A DNA stretch of 64,000 nt, taken from positions 3,860,576-3,924,575 of the forward strand of contig NC_053115.1 of assembly GCF_010015445.1 (NCBI RefSeq), read 5' to 3'. This DNA comes from Perca fluviatilis (Eukaryota; Chordata; Actinopteri; Perciformes; Percidae). A program made the translations under genes and the position numbers. A model generated the notes under the pieces. It had not been told where the DNA came from. It saw nothing but the letters and a program-made list of their open reading frames with translations, and did not search any database. Shown one piece after another: positions 47,601-57,877 of this stretch. Within the stretch, counting starts at the first letter, position 1. Every line of letters begins with the position of its first letter.

Positions 47601-50600
47601 GTGGATGTGCCGACAGTTTTGTTGTCATTACCTAGAATTAACCATGGGGGCGACAGAAACTACGCACTATAGCTTTAATGTCTGTCCTGTTGTTTGTCCA
47701 GCCATCCAGTGAAGTAAAATCAATGTTGTTGCTGTTTAGTTTATCAGTTATATGATCAGAAAAGTAGGGCTGCTCCCTCTTAGTCGATTAGTCGACTAAT
47801 CGGTCGTTTTGGTCTCAGTCAACTTAGATTTCTTTAGTCGATTAGTCATGTTTTAGGTTTTTTTTTCATGCTGAATGACTTATTTCCAAGAAACGTACGA
47901 GCACATCTCTGGTAAACACAAGAATTAAAGTGGTGCTTTAGCAGGACTCTTTGCGGAGAAACTCAGATTTACAGATATGTCGATTAAATCAACCAATCGA
48001 TTAGTCGTTACAATTGAATGAGTGTTAGTCGACTAAGAATTTCTTCAATCGAGCACAGCCCTACAGAAAAGCATAAAATCCACAGAGTTCAGTGTGTGTG
48101 CTGTTGATCCTCAGGAGACCTTCTGCAGCAGGAGCAGCTCGAGGCAGCCAGAGCTCAGTACTGTCGCTGGCTGAAGAAGCTGCTTCCTGGCGGCAGCACC
48201 AACCCACCAGGCAAGGGCTCCTTCCCCGAGTTCAAGTGTCACATGGGGGGAAACTCAGAGAGATTTCAGGATATACTGAAAGATGAGCCTAAGAAGTATT
48301 CACTGAGGAAACCAGGCATGGTGCTGAAGGTACAGTCTTTTAGGTTATTTAGATGACTATTTTTTGGGCACAGCAGACATGAACACACAACTGTAAGCCT
48401 CAGTAATATCTGGACAGCAGCACCATTTTCTGATGCTGTGACTTCGTGCCATTATTTTTGAAATGCTCTTAAAGGGATAGTTCAGATAATTTGAAGTGGG
48501 GTTGTATGGCAGTCGGCATGCCAACTGTTTGGAGAAGCAGACACTGAGCAATGTACTACTGTTGACGGGGGCAGCACAAAGAGCAGCAAAACCCAATTTA
48601 AAAAGTGTACGTTATATTTAGAATTATTTTCACCGCTTTACCTTGCCATCAGACAGCCCCTTTTGCCTTTTAGTGCGTAAAACTTCTCCAAACTGGGGGG
48701 GTGCCGACTGCCATCTACTGTACACCGACTATGGACAAGTTCCTCATACAACCACACTTCAAAAGATACGAACTATCCCTTTAATGTGGAATGACTTCTA
48801 GAAATCTGTGGGTAATCCAACATTGCCAAGACAAATTCAAGAAATAGGTGGAACCCCAGTATACATAAGAATCACCTCAATTCTCTGTAGGTGCATCATC
48901 ACTACGAGTAACCCTTTCACTATGTCATATTTTAGATTTAACTACTATTTATTCATTCATTCATTCATTCATAACATGCATGAATGAAAAAAAAGGAACA
49001 GGAAGAAGAAAAAATCTTATGGTACCTGTCACTTATTTGTGCACATCAAAAAACAAAAAAAACAAACAAAAACAAAACAGCTACTTCAAGAGTGGATCAA
49101 CCCCAATCCTCACCCCAAACACCAAACATTATCAGTACTACCTATCTTTACATGTAATTATCATCATTTTAAGCATATTAGTCATCTTTTTTTGTGTAAC
49201 ATTCCTGTATTTTTGTCTTATACAATTTTTAAATTTACAAACAGTATCGCCGCACTTCAGTTCATAGTCCAATGTGTTCCACAGTTTAACTCCATATATG
49301 GACAAACACCTCTGTTTTTTGTGTATACGTGAGTGGAAAAGAGTTTTAAAATGATATTGCCTTCTATGGCCATCTTCCTCTGATACAGGAGTAAATACAT
49401 TTTGTAAAACCATAGGCAAAACTCTTTGCTTAGCTTTCCACATAAAAATCTAAATCTTCAAATCAACCAAGTCTTTGAATTTTAGAAGTCCAGATTTTAT
49501 AAATAAACTATTAGTGTGTTCTCTGTAGCCTGTTTTATTGATAATCCTTAATGTTTTTTTCTGTAACAAAAACAGAGGTTTTGTGTTAGTAGGGTATGTA
49601 TTACCCCAAACTTCTATGCAGTATCCAAAATATGGGAGTATTAGGGAATTGTACAACATAAGCAACGTTGAATAATCTAAAACATCTTTAACTTTATACA
49701 AAACCCCAATGCTTTTACAAACTTTACTCTTAATATAAACTATGTGTTCTTTCCAATTCAATTTATCGTCCAAAATAACACCTAAAAACTTTATCTCATT
49801 AACTCTTTCAATATCAATTCCTTCAATTGCTATTCTTACATTTTCATTCTTTTTACAATTACCAAAAATCATGTATTTTGTTTTTTCCCAATTTAAACAT
49901 AATTTATTTTTGTCAAACCATTTCTTAATTTTTCCCATTTCTGAATTTATCTTTTCTATAATTTCTGACAGATTATTTCCAGAATAAAAAATGTTGGTAT
50001 CATCGGCAAACATCAAAAACTGTACTACCTTAGACACTTCGCAGAGGTCATTAATGAACAAAATAAAAAGTAATGGGCCTAAAACAGACCCTTGTGGTAC
50101 TCCACATATTATGTCTTTTAACTCAGATTTTTGACCATTAATTTGAACAAACTGTTGTCGATTGCTGAGATAACTTTTGAGCCATTTATGAGCTAGACCC
50201 CTAATGCCATAATTGTATGATTTTGACAATAACAGACTGATTTATGGTGTCAAAAGCTGCTTAAGTCGATGAAAACCCCACTGTGTGTTGCTTATTCTCA
50301 GCGCAGATGTAGATTTTTTTTCTGTGAGTTCAATTAATCGCCAAAGCTGTTGATCTTTTTGCTCTAAAGCCATATTGTTTTTCAGTAATTAATTTATGTT
50401 TTTCTAAAAAAATATTTAGTTTTTGAGAAAACCACTTTTTGAGGATTTTAGAAAACTGAGAGAGCAATGACACTGGTCTATAATTATTAAAGTGATGTAC
50501 ATCTCCCTTTTGAAAAGTGGAAAAACTTTGGCGACCTTCATTTTCTCAGGAAAAACACCAAATGTATAGACAAATTAAAAATAAAAGTCAGAGGATTAAT

Positions 50601-52645
50601 AATGCAGTCAATGGTCCTTTTTTTACAATGGTCATGTCCAGTCCATCACTATCAGTAGATGTTTTATTTTCACATTTGCTAACAATAGACACAATTTCAT
50701 TTTCCTTAACCTCACCCAGGAACATGGACTGCATTATTCTACTTTCCATTCTACAGGTAGTATTTTGCCTTTGGTTAGATATATCAATTGATTTGGCAAT
50801 GTTCTCCCCAATATTAATAAAAATGAGTTAAATTCATTGGCCACATCTATGCTATTGTTCATAACAGTTTCATTGTACACAAAATATTCAGGAAACTTAA
50901 TATGTTGTGAGTTTGGTTTTATTATATTATTTAATATTTTCCATGTTGTTTTTCATATTACCTTTTTTATTCTTTCAATTGTTTATTGTAATAATCCCTT
51001 TTGGTTTCTCTTAAATATTGTCAATTTATTTTTTTGTATGCTTTATATTTGGCTTCACAATTAGGTGTCCCACTTTTACCAAAGTCTTTATACAATCTGT
51101 TTTTCTTTTTACATGCTTTAATTAATCCTAATGTCATCCAAGGTTTATCATTTTTATGGGATTTCTTTGACAGCTTTAGTGGGCAACTTTACCATAACTA
51201 GATATATACATATTTAAAAAAGTTTCATATGCTATATTCACATCGGTCACATAAACACCTGACCAGTTCTGTTGTGAAAGCTCACTCCTAAAGTCATTTA
51301 TTGTTTTCCGGTTCTTACTAAATATGAAGGCTGATGTGAGCTCTTGTATGTCTCAGGTTGCATATCACATATGGTTAAAACAGGCAAATAATGACCGCTT
51401 AAGTCATTTATCAATAATCCACTTTGAGCAATTTTTTGAACATCATTTGTGACAATATTATCAATTAATGTGGCACACGAGCTAGTAATTCTGCTAGGCT
51501 GTCTAATTAAAGAAAAAAGAGATCTTGTATGCAATGCATCTAAGAAATCTGAAGTAAACTTACATTTAGATTGATTAAGAAAATCAATATTGAAATCACC
51601 ACTTATTAAAAGTGTTTTCTGGTTATTCTGTGTATCAAGTAATTGCTCAAATTTGTCCTGAAAAACATCTATTTTGGATCCTTGAGCTCTATAAATGCAA
51701 GCAACAATCACATTCCTGTTTTTTCCCATATCAATTTCAACAGCTACACATTCAAAGATTCCCTCGATTGCAATAGACATTTTTTCAACAAGTTTGCATT
51801 TCAAATGACTGTCAACATACAAAGCCACACCTCCTCCTCTTTTTTCTGATCTATTTACGTAATATAACTTGTATCCTTCTAGTTCAAAGTCTACTCCCTT
51901 TTCATTACTAATCCATGTTTCAGAAACTGCTATTATATTGAATCGACTTGTAAATGTAGTGATATAGTCCTTCATTTTGTTGAAATTTGCATAAAGACTT
52001 CTGATGTTGAAATGAACAAGCGACCAATATCTTTATTATAAAGATATTGGTTCTAGCTGCTTTTCCACTTCTGCTGGGTTTTTTTCTCTCACAATGCTTG
52101 CATCAGTTCAGTGTTTGTCTGGATTCTGGTTGCAGTTGACTGTAATAACCTTAAGCTTTTAAGCCAACAGCGGTTTTATGTGTTGCAGCCCTTGCCTCAA
52201 CTGTCTGTGATGAACTCGGGCGACAACCAAGCAGAGAAACAGAAGAGCGTGGCTCTGGCCCCAAGCCCCTGTGGGGACTGCAGCCTCGGCAGCAAAAACA
52301 ACGCCATCGCCAGACAAAACTCCACGTACAACAATCACCACTACATGTCAGTTTTGAGTTAGTTTTTATTTTTTTAAAAAGAAACTCATATACTAGAGAA
52401 AATCCCGAGGGCTTTGTGTTCATGTGGTACGTTCTGTTGCTTCTTACAGCGGAGTCAATAAGCAGCATTCATTCCTGTACAAGCGGACTGCCCTGCCTCT
52501 GACAGACGACGAGAGGAGTATCTTCACTTTTCAAAAGTATGACCCAAACATGAAGACACACACATCAGCTGTCCAGCCTCTCAGGAACATTGGTAGAAGG
52601 CAGAAGCCACAAGAACTGTACCCTGTAGACAGGGTTCAACATTAG
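34937..52645 (+). CDS. cfap92: Cilia- and flagella-associated protein 92 (KIAA1257 family), complete
   Basis: Sixteen plus-strand coding exons: 34937-35162, 35702-35904, 36554-36773, 36860-36979, 37077-37115, 37302-37427, 38151-38335, 39575-40416, 40539-40733, 41123-41387, 41467-41631, 42177-42365, 43104-43248, 48115-48329, 52189-52346, 52450-52645. Total 3489 nt, 1162 codons plus stop; every intron is GT-AG with matching phases. The identification rests on the conserved region at residues about 107-205 ([38 protein letters not shown]), which I take to be DUF4550, and on its place between efcc1 and acad9, as in human. No signal peptide or membrane segment is seen. Chlamydomonas FAP92 is an axonemal protein, but the vertebrate function is only putative. 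The start codon has a good context (gccATGG); a second Met lies three codons on. The gene has taken in many transposons: hAT elements lie 39 and 51 bp from two acceptors, and intron 14 holds a LINE. Confidence 0.85.
35276..35635. repeat. Interrupted (TATC)n array filling cfap92 intron 1
   Basis: About 360 bp of TATC/CTAT units with scattered substitutions (tgtc, tttat, tcca) in a 539-bp intron. All three frames stay open and translate as Tyr-Leu-Ser-Ile repeats. Confidence 0.97.
35702..35904 (+). CDS. cfap92: cfap92 coding exon 2
   Basis: Starts [13 protein letters not shown] and runs into the conserved domain ([34 protein letters not shown]). Phase 0 end, donor GTAACC. Confidence 0.9.
36133..36514. 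mobile_element. Non-autonomous hAT element in cfap92 intron 2
   Basis: Ends tagggctgcacaatat and, reversed, tagggctgtacaatat differ at one base; interior rich in gcgata words. Flanking 8-mers (cctctaat/ccttttaat) are only roughly repeated. It ends 39 bp before exon 3. Confidence 0.85.
36554..36773 (+). CDS. cfap92: cfap92 coding exon 3
   Basis: [20 protein letters not shown] to [13 protein letters not shown]; second half of the conserved domain. Phase 1 end, donor GTGAGC. Confidence 0.92.
36860..36979 (+). CDS. cfap92: cfap92 coding exon 4
   Basis: Basic stretch ([25 protein letters not shown]) then SSSEEDSET; phase 1 at both ends. Confidence 0.85.
37077..37115 (+). CDS. cfap92: cfap92 coding exon 5 (39-nt microexon, putative)
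   Basis: Acceptor tttgctag and donor CCAG|GTAAGT frame 39 nt ([13 protein letters not shown]) with phase 1 on both sides. Its inclusion or skipping keeps the reading frame. Supported by splice signals only. Confidence 0.6.
37302..37427 (+). CDS. cfap92: cfap92 coding exon 6
   Basis: [20 protein letters not shown] to SPIHLFAG; phase 1 both ends, donor GTGAGT. Confidence 0.82.
37428..38150. other. cfap92 intron 6, no feature recognised
   Basis: Non-coding; 'ccaaatttcataacaatcccagtag' and 'gactttgaatatctcaatgcc' near 37890-38040 look like an interspersed repeat common in fish, boundaries unknown. Confidence 0.35.
38151..38335 (+). CDS. cfap92: cfap92 coding exon 7
   Basis: [20 protein letters not shown] then [20 protein letters not shown] to FHVLQ; phase 0 end, donor GTGCGA. 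Confidence 0.88.
38595..38835 (+). pseudogene. RecQ-like helicase N-terminal fragment, Walker A altered
   Basis: Open frame [20 protein letters not shown] ... [39 protein letters not shown]. This matches the region around motif I of RecQ-type helicases, where P-T-G-x-G-K-S is expected. Here it reads P-T-G-F-R-N-S, so the ATP-binding Lys is lost. No later motifs follow. Best read as a gene fragment carried by a transposon. Confidence 0.6.
38952..39212. repeat. 29-bp minisatellite, nine units
   Basis: Units of taccagagtctggtaggacc-aggctaatg start every 29 bp from 38952 to 39184 with few changes (ctagagtgtgg variants in the middle). Confidence 0.95.
39221..39425. mobile_element. hAT-like MITE fragment
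   Basis: 'tagggctgggatgatattta' followed by iterated cgattc/gcgata words; right end not found. It lies between the minisatellite and the duplicated exon 8 start. Confidence 0.55.
39489..39541 (+). repeat. Duplicated start of cfap92 exon 8 (pseudo-exon)
   Basis: 'aggaaaaatgtgtgcctgta...cttgcacagag' repeats 39573-39625, including its AG acceptor, with few substitutions. The copy runs into 'tgtag' and lacks a donor. Confidence 0.9.
39575..40416 (+). CDS. cfap92: cfap92 coding exon 8 (largest)
   Basis: 842 nt, 281 residues. Opens [20 protein letters not shown]; includes [40 protein letters not shown] and [20 protein letters not shown]. Phase 2 end, donor GTAAGC. The [10 protein letters not shown] and SLNFSELL pattern recalls a C2-like beta sandwich, which is speculative. 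A 53-bp copy of its first bases sits just upstream. Confidence 0.95.
40539..40733 (+). CDS. cfap92: cfap92 coding exon 9
   Basis: [20 protein letters not shown] to [13 protein letters not shown]; phase 2 end, donor GTACCC. Confidence 0.92.
40825..40985. mobile_element. Interspersed repeat in cfap92 intron 9
   Basis: 'agggctgaataccagttttt' and 'agtggttgtcatggcagggcaatgcg' match the block at 33476-33670. Confidence 0.5.
41123..41387 (+). CDS. cfap92: cfap92 coding exon 10
   Basis: [20 protein letters not shown], then [12 protein letters not shown] and [20 protein letters not shown]; phase 0 end, donor GTCCGT. Confidence 0.92.
41467..41631 (+). CDS. cfap92: cfap92 coding exon 11
   Basis: [20 protein letters not shown] to [20 protein letters not shown]; phase 0 both ends, donor GTTGGA. 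Confidence 0.9.
42177..42365 (+). CDS. cfap92: cfap92 coding exon 12
   Basis: [20 protein letters not shown] to [15 protein letters not shown]; phase 0 both ends, donor GTGATG. Confidence 0.9.
42533..43050. mobile_element. hAT-like MITE in cfap92 intron 12
   Basis: Ends caggggtgtcaaactcaa and ttgagtttgacac are inverted; interior 'gggccagatcaaaatctgtg'. It ends about 50 bp before exon 13. No clean target duplication. Confidence 0.75.
43104..43248 (+). CDS. cfap92: cfap92 coding exon 13
   Basis: [20 protein letters not shown] to [13 protein letters not shown]. The donor at 43249 (CCTG|GTGGGC) gives phase 1 and joins exon 14 as [11 protein letters not shown] stronger-looking GTAATT at 43271 would break the frame. 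Confidence 0.85.
44085..44273 (+). pseudogene. THAP zinc-finger remnant
   Basis: Frame opens [20 protein letters not shown] then [12 protein letters not shown] and a stop; after two in-frame stops the same frame reads RYVCSKH at 44253-44273. Spacing C10-x49-C60-x2-H63 fits the C2CH pattern of THAP DNA-binding domains (P-element-type transposases and host THAP genes). It ends where a MITE begins. Confidence 0.7.
44275..44901. mobile_element. TIR element with acacaccaacccga ends
   Basis: Perfect 14-bp inverted repeats at 44275-44288 and 44888-44901; further similarity continues inwards (gccgtcgg/ccgacgg). 627 bp, non-coding. It adjoins the THAP remnant. Confidence 0.85.
45000..46820. other. 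cfap92 intron 13, mixed debris
   Basis: Contains GA-rich and GT-rich tracts (45270-45300, 45721-45805) and a hAT-like block near 45880-45970 ('gatgcatcgattatttgatt'). No gene. Confidence 0.45.
46829..46867. mobile_element. MITE (family A), minimal deletion derivative
   Basis: 'tctcgcattgccagacctt' is joined directly to 'cgtcgttgatatagactag': the two ends of family A with the whole interior missing. Confidence 0.75.
47765..48063. mobile_element. Non-autonomous hAT element in cfap92 intron 13
   Basis: Perfect 8-bp target duplication cagaaaag at 47757-47764 and 48064-48071. Ends tagggctgctc and, reversed, tagggctgtgctc. Interior has iterated tagtcgatta words. The right edge is 51 bp upstream of exon 14. 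A relative in reverse lies at about 59770-59925. Confidence 0.9.
48115..48329 (+). CDS. cfap92: cfap92 coding exon 14
   Basis: [20 protein letters not shown] to [12 protein letters not shown]; acceptor atcctcag, donor GTACAG, phase 0 end. A hAT MITE ends 51 bp upstream. Confidence 0.9.
48951..52020 (-). mobile_element. Non-LTR retrotransposon (APE endonuclease plus reverse transcriptase), decayed
   Basis: Minus strand, about 3 kb in cfap92 intron 14. The endonuclease part (51298-51975) has ETWIS, SGDFNID and [10 protein letters not shown]; its final box reads SGHYLPV where S-D-H is usual. The reverse transcriptase part (about 49140-50500) has [42 protein letters not shown] and [15 protein letters not shown]. 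Frameshifts near 50230-50290 and stops up to 51298 break the frame. The 3' end carries short ATGAATGA repeats (48951-48974). The clade looks CR1/L2/Rex1-like; not active. Confidence 0.9.
52189..52346 (+). CDS. cfap92: cfap92 coding exon 15
   Basis: [20 protein letters not shown] to NSTYNNHHY; phase 2 end, donor GTCAGT. Confidence 0.85.
52450..52645 (+). CDS. cfap92: cfap92 coding exon 16 (C terminus)
   Basis: [20 protein letters not shown] to [16 protein letters not shown], stop TAG at 52643-52645. Confidence 0.88.
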
Positions 52646-52887
52646 CACCATCCACCAGCCAAAAGCTTGTAGACTCGCTTCACTCACCAGCCAAAAAAAC
52701 AAGGGTAATCTGTTGAGTGGCTGGTAAAACGTGAATATTTCCAAGCCATTTCACTGGTGGACGAAAAAGTTAATTTTGAACCCTGCTTGTAGACCAAATA
52801 GGCCAATAAGCATAAAAACTCTCTCACAGCCTGAGGAAGGCTCAAGCCGACTCGCGTTGATTGATTTTTAATGTCTTGTTCTATGTG

Positions 52888-53250
52888 TTAACCCTCCTGT
52901 TGTCCTCGGCTCAAATTTGACCCATTTTCTCGATGTCAGAAATTTGGGTTTCTATCAACCAAAATGTCCAAAAAAAATAACGTGGATGGTTCACTACAAC
53001 GCTCTTTACAAGTCAAATAAATTATAAGTTCACTACTTTCATTGAATTTAGCATAAAGAGAAAAAAAAATTTTTTTTATAAAAGAACGTTGAAAAAAAGT
53101 GACAAAAATGACGGAAAAACCTTCAAAAACGTCAAAAAAGCGCAGAAGAGACAAAAACATCGGGAAAAGCAGCCGAAAAAGTGTTCTTTTAATTTGGGCC
53201 GAGAAAAAGAAAAAGTTGCGTAGTGGGCGGGAGGACAACACAAGATTTAA
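52888..53250. mobile_element. MITE with ttaaccctcctgttgtcct end
   Basis: Left end 'ttaaccctcctgttgtcctc' and right end 'gggaggacaacacaagattt' are imperfect inverted repeats. A-rich interior with 'aaaaagtgacaaaaatgacg'. Lies between the convergent cfap92 and acad9. Confidence 0.7.
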
Positions 53251-53906
53251 AGGCCTTTTTAATCACTTTTTATAAACCACCCTTAAATGCCTGAACATGA
53301 TTCTTTATGACTTTCTTGGTTATAATTCTTCTTCCTTTTTGTGAATTGTATTCCCTTCCATGAGCACCGGTGGTTAAAAGGATGCCAGAAGCGCTCCTGC
53401 CACTTTCTCTTTCTTTTAAACATTTAAACTACCTTGTGCAATAATGAAATATAGCAGTAAACTTGAAGAGCACTTTGATTAAAACTCATTTAATGCCATC
53501 AGAAGAGAATGCCCCCAATTTCCCAAAGGTTAGCCATAGGTTAATAAAATACACTAACTACTAATATAAATCTCTTAATTTATTAGTTGTTCTGTAAAAA
53601 ATAATCTCAACCGAAGAAAGTAGTAAAAGAACACAGGAGACTAAGCATTGGAACTGTGAATTGTCCTTGTCCATATTGTCCAATCAGAATAGAGGAGAGT
53701 CCAGAGGTGTATAGTCCAGGTGCCAGAAAGTAGAAATCCTGTCCAGCAGCTGTCCCAACAATCACTAAACCAGCTCCTCTACCAGGTAGATGAGCTCGTT
53801 AGTGAAAACACCTGTTCTAGATGTAGAGGCAGATCCAAAAACATGGCAGGATTTTTACTTTCTGGCACCTGGACGAGACACAGTATTATGGTCGCATTGG
53901 GAGAGC
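53251..53906. other. Intergenic DNA and probable 3' UTRs
   Basis: Between the convergent 3' ends. AATAAA at 53542-53547 (plus) could serve cfap92, and TTTATT at 53579-53584 is AATAAA on the minus strand, 323 nt beyond the acad9 stop. A short inverted pair, 'ccaggtgccagaaagta' (53717) and 'tactttctggcacctgg' (53857), is also present. Confidence 0.4.
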
Positions 53907-54007
53907 TCAGTATGTTCTTTCAAGAGGGTGGGAGCAGACGTAGGCTCTCTTCTCCAAGACCTCCCTGGCGATCTTCTTGATGTTGGCATCGTTGTTCTCA
54001 GGAGAGT
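53907..54007 (-). CDS. acad9: acad9 last coding exon
   Basis: 101 nt; first two bases complete His, then [20 protein letters not shown] and [12 protein letters not shown], stop TGA at 53907-53909. Confidence 0.96.
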
Positions 54008-55039
54008 CTGGAACAGATCGACATGGGAATTACAAAACAACTTTCATTTGTGAAATACAAAAACATTCTCATTTGTCTGGCTCATGTCACCGGATAACTC
54101 TGGATTACATTATGTCATTAAAAAATAAAAAAACACACACGCACAGTGTGAAAACGAAAAGCAGCGAGGGGTTTGAGTGTTGGTATGTGGGGTGTGTTGG
54201 GGAAATTCTGCAACATATGCAAGTCTTTTGTACTGAGATGCAGTAAAAGGAAGAAGAAAAAAAAAGGCAAGGGGCTGTTCTCAATTACCATTTTGTGTTG
54301 TACTTACGTTTTTGCAACTGAGTCATCAAGTAATTGTTCTTGAAGAAAGCGTCACCGCAGAATGTGTTTGCGAGCAGCACCTACAAAAAAAAATAAATAA
54401 ATAAAGAACAACCCTCTTTCATTCATCAAAACCTGCAGACATGAATCCTGGAACTGGAAAACACACAAATGAAAACTAAATATGATGCAGGAGGCAGCTA
54501 AAAGCACAGAATGTCAGAAAGTAATCATAAAAAAAATAAAAAACTAAAGGCAGGCAAACATGGTTGGGTTTAATTTTCGTCTTCAAACGCAGCGCACAAC
54601 ATGTGGAAACATCAGGCACAAGTATTCATCAATAACCCAGAGGTTTTTATTTCAGAAACATATGTCGGATTAGCACTTTTCTACACATCGTGGATATGAG
54701 TCAAACCTAACAGGTACGAAACCAAACCAAGCTTTTATCATCGCAGTGGATGAAAGCTTAATCATTAAAGCCATATTTGCTTTTAAAATAATTCAGAACT
54801 TGGTTTGAATTACTTTACAACCACCATTTCAAAAATGATTATCTTTGGAATTCAGTTCGACAGGATCTCTACAGATTCTGTGTGCTTTTTACATAAAATG
54901 CCAAAGGTGGGCTGTTGCGTGTTGGCTGACATTTCTGCCTGTAGCTACAGTGGAGAGGAATACACAGGGCTGCCCATCTGGGTGTTGCAACAGAGGATAA
55001 TACAAAGCATTCACTGCCTTCTTTAATGTCTCTCTGTTG

Positions 55040-55120
<81 letters not shown>

Positions 55121-57825
55121 ATACTCTGCATCACTGTTTGGGATTACACACAGCACACATTAACCTACAATTAGTGTCCTCCTTCGCCTACATCTGCCAT
55201 CAGTCTGCTTTCATAAGATCTGTTTTCCCATGAAGGTGGAGCAGCACAGGTTACACCTCTAATAATAATAGCTAGACTAGCTATTGCAGTTAACAAGTCA
55301 AAGCACATGCAGACGACAGGCCTAATAAACATGTTTGTTGGTAACAAAAAAGAAGAAGAAGAAAAGCACGTAAAGTTAGAGGTGACAACATGTTGTGGCA
55401 TGCTGCAGCAGCCACACAGGTGTTTTGAGTTAATGTGGCTGATTGGGCCTCTTCCCAGGACTGTGGAGCTGTGTTCGAAACTGCTCCCTCATTCACTCAC
55501 TCACTCACTGTTCCCTCTATAGCAGGGGTCTTCAACGTTTTTAAAGCCAAGGACCCCCCCCTAACTGAAAGAGAGATGGATCAGGGACCCCCTACTACAT
55601 ATATTGTATAAAATGAAGTTGCATATTAAACTGAGCCTACAATAACATGTGGGCAGCCTAAAGCCTTTATACATACCTTTTTTGCATGGAATACAAAGCG
55701 TTTAAAATCTTTTTTAAATTGAGCCTTATGAATTTTTCATTTTAAAACATACATGTGGCACAGTAAATCCTCAGGATTAACTGTATCTGTGGATAGCTAC
55801 CTTAGTGACTACCTTACATAGGCCAGTAAGCCTATGATGTGAGGATTAATATTTGCAAATAATATGTTGGATTCATTGAAAAAAAACTAAAATTAACAAT
55901 AATTTGGAGGCCCCCTTGCATTGACTCTGAGGACCCCCTAGGGGTCTCGGACCCCCTGTTTAAGATCCCTGCTCTATAGTGTTTATTAAATAGTGAACTA
56001 TAGAGGGAACGACCAAACAAGATTTCGGACACTCGCTGCGTGACTTCAGGAGATGCGGGCGTTGTTGGTGTGACGGAGGCGGGCGCGCCCTAGCCTGGTG
56101 AGACCGTCCTGATCTGGCGAGCTCCAGTTTTCCACTCGCAGATCAGCCTGGCATCTTGAGATAGAGAAAATTTGGAGCCTTTCGCCAAACAACCGACCAA
56201 TCAGCGTTGCTTTTGAGGCGGGTTTAGGTGTGATGCAAAGAGAAACATCTATCACCAACATAGGTGGTGATAGGCAGATGGTTTATCCAATCAGCTAACC
56301 AGTATTTTCAGACAGCGGTAGCCCTAAATCTGTTAGCCGCTCGCTAATGCTTTTTCCTCTTGGATCCTTCTTTTGCAATATGGACCGGGAACCTGAAATG
56401 GGGCCTTTTATTCCTAAATTCTGGTTACACAAACGGCAAATATCCTTTACCGACATGTTGCTTGCTTGCTGAGCTAACGAGCTATGCTTTGCCTGCAGCA
56501 GCAGGGGTAGCCTGGCCTATTTTCATACGCTTCGTTGATCTGATTGGATAAACCATCTGTCTATCACCACTTATGTTGGTGATAGACAGGCCAAATCAAC
56601 CAATCAGCTAACCAGTATTTTCGCCCCTTCCCAAAAGTTCTCCAACGGTAAGTTCCCAGATGGATATGCCGAGCAAATGCGAAGAAATCCATGCATGTTA
56701 TATGTTACATTTACACTATTTCAAAACCAAAGCCCGCTCCATTTTTCCTTTTCAGTTTTTGCGGTGATTTCTTCTTCTCCTCCGGGAAAACACGGGCGCG
56801 TTGCATTGTGGTATGCGGGAGTGAAATGTAGGTTACATCGTAGGTACGCTCAAATTAGCAGTGCATTGTGGGCATTTTATAGTGGACAACATAGTGAATG
56901 AAATTTACCGCGGAGAATTCGAACGCCGCTGCAAAATGGCGAACACGCAATGTAGTGCACTATGTCCGTGACAGGGAACGGTTTGGAACACAGCTTGGGT
57001 GTGTGTGTAGACTGACTGATTGACATCTTCCTGAGGCTCTTGTTAGCTTTGTTGCACCTGATAGGGCGGGGCAAATGACAGCTTCATCATTCTTATTGGT
57101 AGAAAAGATTTGTGACGTAATGAATTCCCATCAAAAGCTCCGGCCCACCTTCAACCTGAGCAGAGGGCAGTAATACTTCACTTGAAGGTATCTACATAAG
57201 AGTGACATGACACTGTCAAGAGCACATGAACCCTAACTCTAGTCATTATATCCAAAATGTTGATGATTATTTATCTAAAATCTATTATATTTTGTTGAAG
57301 AAGCAATTGACCGTTCGCAAAACCCCGCCCTCGAATGGTCCTCGTCCAATCCTAGCTCAGCAACTGTAACTAAGGAGAAGGACCCCCCGTCAAACATTGT
57401 GCTTTCAGCAAGATCGTGAAACGATGCGCCTATGGTACAAATGTACCCCAAACAACCTAAACGTTGTCCTTTTTGAACACTGATTAAACGAGAACTCCGG
57501 GCAATTTTTACGTTAATCTTGACCGCTATATGTATAGGAGTACTGTCGATGGCAAAAAAAAACGAGCCGAATCGGTGCTATAGCTACACGGAGCTGCTGC
57601 AGCTAATGCCGAGAGCTCCCACTCAGCTAAAACGACACAAAATGCAATTAAAATGTGCAACATGAACAGGGCCCTTACATGACAACAAGATGCGTTTAGC
57701 AACTTAGCCATTGTTTAAATTCACCTATACCTCTTAGCTGCTAGCTGCCGTCTGGGATGAGTGAGTGTGTTCAGCCAGGCTCCGGTAATAATCATCACGC
57801 AGCAGTTCCATGTGTATTTGTAGCA

Positions 57826-57877
<52 letters not shown>

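Noticed and set aside
54869..55156. His-Thr and Cys-Val repeat ORFs
   Set aside because: Translation of the GT microsatellite in the acad9 intron.
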